Source: Schizochytrium sp. CCTCC M209059 (lineage: Eukaryota > Sar > Bigyra > Thraustochytrida > Thraustochytriidae). From it: 64,000 bases of DNA. The translations under genes were made by a program, and so were the position numbers. Shown here in pieces: positions 57,719-64,000 of the stretch (its first letter is position 1; each line of letters begins with the position of its first letter). The notes beneath the pieces are model-generated. The model had not been told where the DNA came from. It did not search any database and was given only the letters and a program-made list of their open reading frames with translations. Location of the stretch: positions 250,523 to 314,522 of the forward strand of contig KN805412.1 in the NCBI GenBank assembly GCA_000818945.1, read 5' to 3'.

Positions 57719-60670
57719 ATGAAGCGCGGAGGCGTCCTGTCGGGCCTCGGCGCCAAGCGCGTGCTGCCGGGCAAGAACTTCTTCTTCGCGGGCATCGGCA
57801 TGCAGAGCAGCCACGCAAGCACCAGCACCAATACCGGCGTCGTGCGGCACCCCGCGAGCTCCGTGGAAGCGACAGCGACAGCGACAGCCACAGCCACAGC
57901 CACAGCGACAGCGACAGCGACGGCGACAGCGACGATGCCCGCCTCAACGAGCACGAGCGAGGCATCACCTGCCTCGTCCTCGTCTTCGAGCACGGGCCCA
58001 TGTTCTCGCGCGGCTTCTTCTGCGTGTTCTCCTTCACAGGACTCCGCACGCGACAGCGACGAGGCCGCTCGAGCCACACAGGCCCAATGCCGCGCCCCAC
58101 CACCATCGCCCCCCCCGCGGCCCTCCTCCGCGGCCAGGGCGGCGCCCTCCGAGGCCTCCGAGGCCCGTCCAGGGCACGCCGCGGCGCCGCTCCCGCGCGA
58201 GGAGGCCGCCGCCACCCGTGGCCCTCCGGGCAAGGGAAGAGGCGGAGCAGCGGGCGGAGAAGGGGAGGAAGCAGGGCCGGAAACAACGAGAGGCGGCGGC
58301 GGTAACAGCAATACCAGCAGCGGCAGAAACCCAACCACCGCGGCGCCAACCACCACCGGCCGCGGCCAGCAGCAGCAGCAGCGCCACCACCACCACGCCC
58401 CGCGCGCGCGCGAGGAGCAGCGGCAGGCGGCGGCGATGATGACAATGGCGGCGGAGAGCGGCGCCGCGTCGGGCGCGGCGGCAGCGGGCGGCAGCGGCAA
58501 GCAGCAGGGGCTCGCGACGTCGCCGGCGGCGTCGCCGGCGACCGGTGACGGGCCCCTTCATCAAGCGGGAGACAGCAGCAGTACTAAGCGCAGAGAAGAG
58601 GAGAAGAAGGAGGAGGGGCCAACCGGCGGCGCCGTTGCGCGCCTCGGGCCGCTCGGGAGGGGAGCGGGCGGAGCAGGGGTAGGGCCCAAGCGCGTCGTGT
58701 CGCAGGCCGCCAGCGACGCGGACCTCGCCTCGCTCCTGCGCAAGCGCGTCAGGGACGCGCGCGTCACCATCACCGGCTTCGCGCCCGTCTCGGCGCCCAA
58801 GCGCTTCGTCGTGTACCGCATCGAGGTCCGCTGCGGAGGCGAGGTGCGCTGGCAGGTCTTTCGCCGCTTCTCGGCCTTCCTCACGCTCGAGCACACGCTG
58901 GGCCAGATCCAGCGCGACTTCGTCGAGTGCCTGCCCGCGCTGCCGCAGCGGCTCAGCTACGAACTGTCGGACCAGCTCCTGCACGAGCGCGCCGCGGGAC
59001 TCAACTTTTGGCTGCGCAGCGTCGCCGATCTCTGGGCACGCATCCCCTCGCTCGGCCCGCACTCCCGCGCACGCTGCAGCGACTTCCTCTGCAACACCAT
59101 CGTCAGCTTTCTCTCTGAAAAGGCCGGCCACTCCCCGCTCTGCCCCGGCGACCGCATCGTCACCCTCGACCTCGATCGCCGCTGCCCGAGCCCTGGCGCC
59201 CTCTGCTCCGACGCAGACCTTACTTCGGACGAGGAAGGCGAAAAGAAAACCGGGTCCAACGCCCAAGCCGACGCAGCCACCGCAGCCTCCTCACCCGCGA
59301 GATCCAACATCATCAACAACAACAACAACAACAACCATCACGACGAGCATGATAATAACAACAAGGCCATGTCTACCGCGACAAATGCCACCTCGGACGC
59401 TGACTACGATGGCATGATGTGCTGCGACGTCAACAGCCGCGCGCCCCCCACCAAGGGCGCCGACTGCGGCGATGCCGCCGCGTGTAAGCCCATCTGCTGC
59501 CCCGCCGAACACCGTCCCGAACCCACCTCGACGCCCACCCCCGAGTCTTCCTCGCCCTGCCCCGCAGCCGCATGTGAAGTCTCCGACGAGTACGTGCTGC
59601 GCAAGGTCATCGGCAAGGGCTCGTTTGGAGAGGTCTTTCTGGCTACCCGCAAGAACGGTCCCGCTGCCGTCGACACCCCGGCCTCGCCAATTCGGGCAAA
59701 CAAGGCCACCTCCGCCATCAAGACCTTTGCCGTCAAGGCGCTCGGCAAAGCAGAGACGGTGCGTCGCAAACAAACGCGCCGCATCGAGACCGAACGTAAA
59801 TGCATGATTGAGGGTCGCGGATGCCCCTTTATCGTCAACCTCGAGGCCGCTCTCATGTCCGACTCGCACCTCTTCTTTATCCAAGAATTCTGTTCCGGTG
59901 GCGAGTTGTACTTCCACTTGGACGTTCACGGCAAGTTCTCCAGCAGACTCGCACGCTTTATCGCCGGCGAGTGTGCCCTGGCCCTTGCCCATTTGCACGA
60001 TCGTGGATGCGTCTACCGCGACCTCAAACCCGAAAACATCATGATCGACGCCGAGGGCCACGTTAAGCTCGTTGACTTTGGTTTGGCCCGCATTGGCGTC
60101 TCCCAACCCCACCAAGGTGCCATCTCCTTTGTTGGTACCACCGAGTACCTTTCGCCCGAAATGCTGAAAAAGACCGGTCACGGCTTTGCCGTAGACTACT
60201 GGGCCCTCGGCATGGTCCTCTACGAAATGCTCACCGGTCTCCCACCCTGGTACTCGGACGATAAAAAAGCCGTCACGCGCGGTATCTGCGAGGGCCACGT
60301 TGAATTTCCCGCAAACGAGGTCAGCCGCAACGCACGTTCGCTCATCCGCAGTCTCCTCATCAAGGATCCGCGCAAGCGACTCGGTTCTGCCGCTGGCGTC
60401 AAAGAAATCAGCGAGCATCCTTACTTTGCTCCGCTCGACTTTGTCAAACTTGCTGCCAAGCGTATCAAACCCCCCTTTGTCCCGAGTGCGCGATCCTCGC
60501 CGCTCGACACCTCATGCTTTGACTACAATTTTACCTCGCTCCCTGCTCGTGTGCCAGCCTACAAGGACTCAAAGACACGCGTCAAGGACGAGGCTCTTGT
60601 CGCCTCTGCGCAAGCGGAAGGCGTCTGGTCTGGATTCTCCTATGCGCCCCATGCGCTTTCGGAAAACTAG
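57719..60670 (+). CDS. PX-domain AGC protein kinase (SGK3-like architecture)
   Basis: 983 aa, single exon, start ATG 57719 (MKRGGVLSGLGAKRVLPGK). Residues 50-75 are an Ala-Thr run from an ACAGCG repeat, and the region to about 345 is low complexity (S, A, P, G, H, Q). A PX domain lies at about 350-470 (ITGFAPVSAPKRFVVYRIEV, WQVFRRFSAFLTLEHTL), which binds phosphoinositides on endosomes. An Asn/His-rich linker with clustered cysteines follows. The kinase domain spans about 622-910: VIGKGSFGEVFLA, FAVKALGKAE (Lys), YRDLKPENIMID (HRD replaced by YRD), DFGLA and GTTEYLSPEMLKKTGHGFAV. An AGC-type tail follows, with FDYNFTSLPA but no clear hydrophobic-motif FxxF[S/T]F. The PX-AGC order is that of SGK3; an endosomal signalling role is inferred. 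Confidence 0.88.
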   Translation: MKRGGVLSGLGAKRVLPGKNFFFAGIGMQSSHASTSTNTGVVRHPASSVEATATATATATATATATATATATMPASTSTSEASPASSSSSSTGPCSRAASSACSPSQDSARDSDEAARATQAQCRAPPPSPPPRPSSAARAAPSEASEARPGHAAAPLPREEAAATRGPPGKGRGGAAGGEGEEAGPETTRGGGGNSNTSSGRNPTTAAPTTTGRGQQQQQRHHHHAPRAREEQRQAAAMMTMAAESGAASGAAAAGGSGKQQGLATSPAASPATGDGPLHQAGDSSSTKRREEEKKEEGPTGGAVARLGPLGRGAGGAGVGPKRVVSQAASDADLASLLRKRVRDARVTITGFAPVSAPKRFVVYRIEVRCGGEVRWQVFRRFSAFLTLEHTLGQIQRDFVECLPALPQRLSYELSDQLLHERAAGLNFWLRSVADLWARIPSLGPHSRARCSDFLCNTIVSFLSEKAGHSPLCPGDRIVTLDLDRRCPSPGALCSDADLTSDEEGEKKTGSNAQADAATAASSPARSNIINNNNNNNHHDEHDNNNKAMSTATNATSDADYDGMMCCDVNSRAPPTKGADCGDAAACKPICCPAEHRPEPTSTPTPESSSPCPAAACEVSDEYVLRKVIGKGSFGEVFLATRKNGPAAVDTPASPIRANKATSAIKTFAVKALGKAETVRRKQTRRIETERKCMIEGRGCPFIVNLEAALMSDSHLFFIQEFCSGGELYFHLDVHGKFSSRLARFIAGECALALAHLHDRGCVYRDLKPENIMIDAEGHVKLVDFGLARIGVSQPHQGAISFVGTTEYLSPEMLKKTGHGFAVDYWALGMVLYEMLTGLPPWYSDDKKAVTRGICEGHVEFPANEVSRNARSLIRSLLIKDPRKRLGSAAGVKEISEHPYFAPLDFVKLAAKRIKPPFVPSARSSPLDTSCFDYNFTSLPARVPAYKDSKTRVKDEALVASAQAEGVWSGFSYAPHALSEN

Positions 60671-60881
60671 ACATCCGTAGATCATCCCCTGCTGAAACTC
60701 AAAACAAACAAATCGTAACCTACATCTACCTTTCCTGTATGAAGACTAGAGAGACGGACTCTTTGCCTGCCGCACACAGTCGCTCACTCCTTTCTCACAT
60801 GTGGGCTAATACATTATTCGTTATTCGCTCGCAAAAAAAAATGAAGGGGCCCGCCGCCGCGCGCCATCCGTGCTTCTTCCC
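60671..60881. other. convergent intergenic region
   Basis: 211 bases between the PX-kinase stop and the minus-strand gene stop. A run of A at 60834-60842. Nothing else seen. Confidence 0.5.
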
Positions 60882-62027
60882 TCAGTTTTGCCCCAGCAGA
60901 CAGGTGAACTTCTGCCCGGGCTTGCCGTACTGCAAACTCACCCCCACGGTGCGGCGGCGGATGTCTTTCTGCATGTCGATGAAGGCCGCCATGAGGCCCG
61001 TCAGCGCCGCGTCGAAGGCGCGGCCCTTGTGCGAGTCGCGGTCCACGCCCAAGAGGCCCTGCAAGAGCTCGCTGCACGCAACGAAGCGGTCGTTTTCATC
61101 GGGCGCACCGTTGGGGTCTGGCGCGGCCAGGACGCCCGCCAGCGCACGCGTGATGCGGTCGAGACTCGGCCCAACGTGATCGCCGTCGTCCATGGACATC
61201 AGGAGCACCGGCGCCAGCATGAGCTTGACGACGGCCGCGGTAAACTTCTCCAGCGCGCGACTGGAGCCGCCCTGCGCAGCGGCGTCGGGCAGCGGCGCCG
61301 CGCCCTGGGCCGGATCCACGCCGCGACCCACCATGCGCCGGAAGGACCCCGAGAGGTCGTAGCGCCCGTAGGCGTATCGGATGGGCTCCGGCACGGGCGT
61401 GATCTTCTGCGAGGAGCGCCCGTAGCGGCGCATCACATCGCCCACCTCCTGGGGAAGCGGCACGCGCCACACCACCACGTCGCCGGGCTTGATGAGCGAC
61501 GGGCCGTTGTTGAAGACATCCACAGTGCCCTGCACGCGCGTCGTCACTTGGTGCTTGCGCTGACCCTCCTCCTCGGTCGTCGGGTCGGTCGAGCCGGCCG
61601 CAATGCCCACCGTGCGCATCTCCTCGGCGACGCGGTCGGCCACCACGGCGGCGTCCACCTGGTCCGGGCCGTCGGCCAGCTCCTCGGCCGTGAAGGCGCC
61701 GCGCTTCACGTACGCGCCGTTGAGGTTGGCCAGCACAGGGATGGCATTGTCCAGCAGGTTGCCCTTGTTGGTGTTGCGACTCGAGCCGTACTGGAAGACC
61801 AAGTCGCCGGGGTCGATGCGGCTGGTGGCCGCGTCCAGACTGGCGTTCTTGTAGTAGAGCACGTACTGGTTGTCGCGCACATCGTTGCCGCGCGCGGTGC
61901 CGTCGCGCTGCCGGATCGTCGCCCGCGTGAAGAGCTGCTGCGTGTCGTGCCGGCACTGAATGACCACCGAGTTCTGCACCGGGTCCTGGCCAAAGAGGCC
62001 CTTGGCGGAATACCCTCGCGGAAACAT
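60882..62027 (-). CDS. unrecognised protein; candidate viral/mobile structural protein A
   Basis: 381 aa, single exon. ATG at 62025-62027 (MFPRGYSAKGLFG); an earlier in-frame ATG at 62060 only adds an RVRV stretch from a CACGCA repeat. No signal peptide or TM. The middle is beta-rich with repeated 'pGDxVvxxxP'-like turns: SRIDPGDLVFQYG and FNNGPSLIKPGDVVVWRVP. An acidic linker (VADRVAEEMRTVGIAAG) and a helical C-terminus (ALEKFTAAVVKLMLAPVLLM, DAALTGLMAAFIDMQKDI) follow. I recognise no cellular family. The mix of beta-sandwich-like segments and a helical tail, the close same-strand partner and the absence of introns suggest a capsid-type or other structural protein, as inference only. The antisense frame is also open but compositionally biased (R/H/V), so the minus strand is preferred. 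Confidence 0.65.
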   Translation of the reverse strand: MFPRGYSAKGLFGQDPVQNSVVIQCRHDTQQLFTRATIRQRDGTARGNDVRDNQYVLYYKNASLDAATSRIDPGDLVFQYGSSRNTNKGNLLDNAIPVLANLNGAYVKRGAFTAEELADGPDQVDAAVVADRVAEEMRTVGIAAGSTDPTTEEEGQRKHQVTTRVQGTVDVFNNGPSLIKPGDVVVWRVPLPQEVGDVMRRYGRSSQKITPVPEPIRYAYGRYDLSGSFRRMVGRGVDPAQGAAPLPDAAAQGGSSRALEKFTAAVVKLMLAPVLLMSMDDGDHVGPSLDRITRALAGVLAAPDPNGAPDENDRFVACSELLQGLLGVDRDSHKGRAFDAALTGLMAAFIDMQKDIRRRTVGVSLQYGKPGQKFTCLLGQN

Positions 62028-62250
62028 CTTTCTTCCACGCACACGCACACGCACACGCACACACCCGATTTAGCCGTCCGGAGTCGCACGTCCCAACTCA
62101 CACGCTGTCGTCAAAGAGAGCCTTAACTTTTGTCATATATTCCCCTGCGAGGCCAAAGCCTCAAGGGGTAAAAAAAAAGCAAGTCGATTCATGCACCCAG
62201 CTTCTCTCGTGCGGTGCGCTGTTTTTCAATCCGAGATTCCCCTCGAGGCG
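62028..62250. other. spacer between the two unrecognised genes
   Basis: 223 bases. It contains a CACGCA hexamer run (about 62035-62066) immediately 5' of gene A and a run of A (62170-62178). Possibly the promoter of gene A and the 3' end of gene B. Confidence 0.45.
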
Positions 62251-63426
62251 TTAATAACCGGTTGTATACTGCTTTTCCTCTTCTCCATCGCCCAGATTCA
62301 TTTCACCCAACAGTTCACGCGCGACTTTCTGCATAGGACTAGCATCATCCCCTTGCTCTTGCTCCAACCCGTCCGCATCCGGGTCGGGCTTGCACAAATG
62401 AAACTGCAAGTTGGTGTACGAGACTGCTTCCGCATTGGGCACACGAGGGACAATGGGGTGCACGCGCAAATGCGTTACAAACTGCACGCCCGCCTCGCTG
62501 GCGAGCGAAGCGCCCAGCACGAGACCCGAGTCGCGCAGATCCACGGCGCGGTAGTGGCGAAATGCGCGCGTGAAATCGTGAGCGGCGCGCGCGTGCTCGT
62601 GCACGCCGACGACAACCTCCGAGGAGCTGTTGTCGGAGTTCTGGAACCAGCACGAGCTGGCGCTGGAGCTGGGATGGGCCATGTTGTACGTGGGCTTGAG
62701 TCCCGAGCCGCGAGTAACCCACAGTGTAAGCGACTTTGGTCGTCTCTCGTCGGCATGAAAGACGTCATTGGTCACGATGCACGTGTGCAGGAGAGGAGGA
62801 GCCAGGGCAGGGGCCTCCAGTGCGCCGAGGTCACCTGAATCGCCGTCGACCGCATTCGGGTCCACCGGGACGGCGATGGCCGGGACCACGTCCATCTCCG
62901 GCTCCACGACGGGCTTCTCCGCATCATCGCCCGTCTCCACAACGCACTGATGGCGCGTGCCGTTGATGCCGTCGAAGAGTATTGCGCCGGAACGCGTGTC
63001 ATGGTCTTTGAGCTTGACGTACTGGCGGCACCGCGACAACTCGTCCACCGGCGTTGTCATGCCGTCGATGGCCGGCATTGCCATGGAAATACCCAGAGAA
63101 CCATCATTCTTGGCAGGGAAGGCCCGCACGTTGGACACATGGGCGCTGTCGACGCAAAAGTACGGGTCAATGGTGTAGTCGTGCGGCACGCAGCGGAAGC
63201 GGACGTCCCTCATCACACCGGCGAGCAGCTCCTTGAAGCCAGGCACCGCGTCCTGCAATCGCACGAAGGCGCCGCCGCGCCCGTTGTCCATGCAGATCTT
63301 GTTCACCTGCCCCCGGCTCAAGACAACCGGCAGCTTGATGTGAAAAACGTGCGGCGACACGACGTAGTTGTTGCGGAAGGTGTTGCTCATTTTATACACA
63401 CGGTGGACCGTCTGACCCGACGACAT
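62251..63426 (-). CDS. unrecognised protein; candidate viral/mobile structural protein B
   Basis: 391 aa, single exon; ATG 63424-63426 (MSSGQTVHRVYKMSNTFRNN), with a second ATG at residue 13. Soluble, with short beta-like segments: YVVSPHVFHIKLPVVLSRG, VMRDVRFRCVPHDYTIDPYF, and LRVHPIVPRVPNAEAVSY. An acidic linker rich in P, V and D lies in the middle (about 170-210), and an acidic tail ends EEEKQYTTGY. No signal peptide, TM or catalytic motif. It lies 223 bases upstream of gene A on the same strand. I do not recognise a family. The pair could be part of an endogenous viral element or a lineage-specific gene pair. Confidence 0.65.
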   Translation of the reverse strand: MSSGQTVHRVYKMSNTFRNNYVVSPHVFHIKLPVVLSRGQVNKICMDNGRGGAFVRLQDAVPGFKELLAGVMRDVRFRCVPHDYTIDPYFCVDSAHVSNVRAFPAKNDGSLGISMAMPAIDGMTTPVDELSRCRQYVKLKDHDTRSGAILFDGINGTRHQCVVETGDDAEKPVVEPEMDVVPAIAVPVDPNAVDGDSGDLGALEAPALAPPLLHTCIVTNDVFHADERRPKSLTLWVTRGSGLKPTYNMAHPSSSASSCWFQNSDNSSSEVVVGVHEHARAAHDFTRAFRHYRAVDLRDSGLVLGASLASEAGVQFVTHLRVHPIVPRVPNAEAVSYTNLQFHLCKPDPDADGLEQEQGDDASPMQKVARELLGEMNLGDGEEEKQYTTGY

Positions 63427-64000
63427 GATCCCTCTCTACTCGCTTGCGAGGACGGAAATCACCTGGACGGAAGCCTCGTACCTTTTACCCGCTGACGAGT
63501 ACGCTAGTAGACTGCGAATGCACACCGCCCAATTTTACTTATACAGCTCTTCGGAGATCGCACCAAGTACGACGCAAGTGGCCCAACTACTCGTCGATGA
63601 TCAGGAAGAACATGAACCCAGGGCCCCTGGGTTCAAAAATCCAACCGCCCATAGTAAACTGGGTGCAATCTCAGAAAACCGGGGCTCGATTCGCAGAACC
63701 AGCATAGTCATTTCGCCAAACGCCTTGGATATCCTGCCAGAAACGCCGCCGGACTTGTCCGGCCGAGGGTCTCCATAGATTTTCGAAGCGGCATGGCCCG
63801 CACAAAAACAAAATCCGGGTTTAGGAATCGCCACATGTGAAGCAGGATGGTTTTGCTATTTTTGTTCTCCGGATTTCCGAATAATGTCCCGGATTTCCGA
63901 CGCAGAGGCACGTGCTGGCTCGTTTCTGATGCACACTGCGCGGCATCAAATTTGCAAGACTGCCGCCGGCGCCGCCGCATCCCGCTCGCCGACCGCGCAC
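63427..64000. other. region right of the unrecognised gene pair
   Basis: 574 bases to the window edge. It has a direct repeat of CCGGATTTCCGA at 63869-63880 and 63889-63900 (20-base period) and a related AATCCGGGTTTAGG nearby. Minus-strand frames here (for example 63708-63980) lack recognisable features. No gene is supported. Confidence 0.45.

Noticed and set aside
60870..62126. Plus-strand open frame of about 418 codons antisense to gene A
   Set aside because: Composition is dominated by R, H, V and A, as expected for the reverse of a GC3-rich gene; the minus-strand protein has far better composition and pattern.

Overview
This is a 64 kb piece of a nuclear genome from a eukaryotic microbe. 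Genes are compact and often intronless. The introns I can place are short and GT-AG (about 99 to 222 bases in the coding regions). Codon third positions are GC-rich, and intergenic DNA is full of tetra- and pentanucleotide microsatellites. The gene set (Rab5, Rab geranylgeranyl transferase, EMC8/9, Dre2, NDUFA8, Trm5, SWEET, alpha-kinase, polycystin-like channel) is general eukaryotic. The style recalls stramenopile protists, thraustochytrids in particular, but that placement is inference. There are two assembly gaps (26540-27016 and 50887-50913).

Layout. 1-14.6 kb: the 3' part of a TPR-methyltransferase gene, an SCL-type SR splicing factor, Rab5, EMC8/9, the Rab geranylgeranyl transferase beta subunit, a four-exon mitochondrial RidA-like gene, a SWEET sugar transporter, a DUF4833-like protein and the Fe-S assembly factor Dre2. 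14.6-26.5 kb: an acidic protein with a possible PH-like N-terminus, a type II sulfotransferase-like protein, a 1464-residue multi-pass membrane protein with a class 3 lipase domain, and an RGG-WD40 protein. 26.5-38 kb: a Cu/Zn-SOD-fold protein that has lost its copper site, a DDX27/Drs1 helicase, a very large multi-domain RNA end-repair protein, and NDUFA8. 38-53 kb: a channel with tandem DEP domains, an F-box/LRR protein, a secretory coiled-coil membrane protein, Trm5, and an eEF2K-like alpha-kinase ending in a CaaX box. 53-57.7 kb: a gene-poor block of simple repeats including about 580 bases of perfect CTTT. 57.7-64 kb: a PX-domain AGC kinase, then two unrecognised, intronless, same-strand genes that look like a pair of structural proteins and may belong to a viral or mobile insertion continuing to the right.

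How genes relate. Rab5 ends in two cysteines, and the nearby Rab geranylgeranyl transferase beta subunit is the catalytic subunit that would prenylate it. The alpha-kinase also carries a predicted geranylgeranylation signal. Dre2 and NDUFA8 serve Fe-S assembly and respiratory complex I. Most other neighbours look functionally unrelated, as expected for a eukaryotic chromosome.

Most interesting items: the MJ1316-2H-kinase-like-HAD-nucleotidyltransferase fusion at 33131-36394 (a 'Swiss Army Knife' RNA repair protein), the copper-site-less SOD at 27923-28387, the prenylated eEF2K-like kinase, the DEP-DEP-channel fusion, the membrane-embedded lipase and the terminal gene pair.
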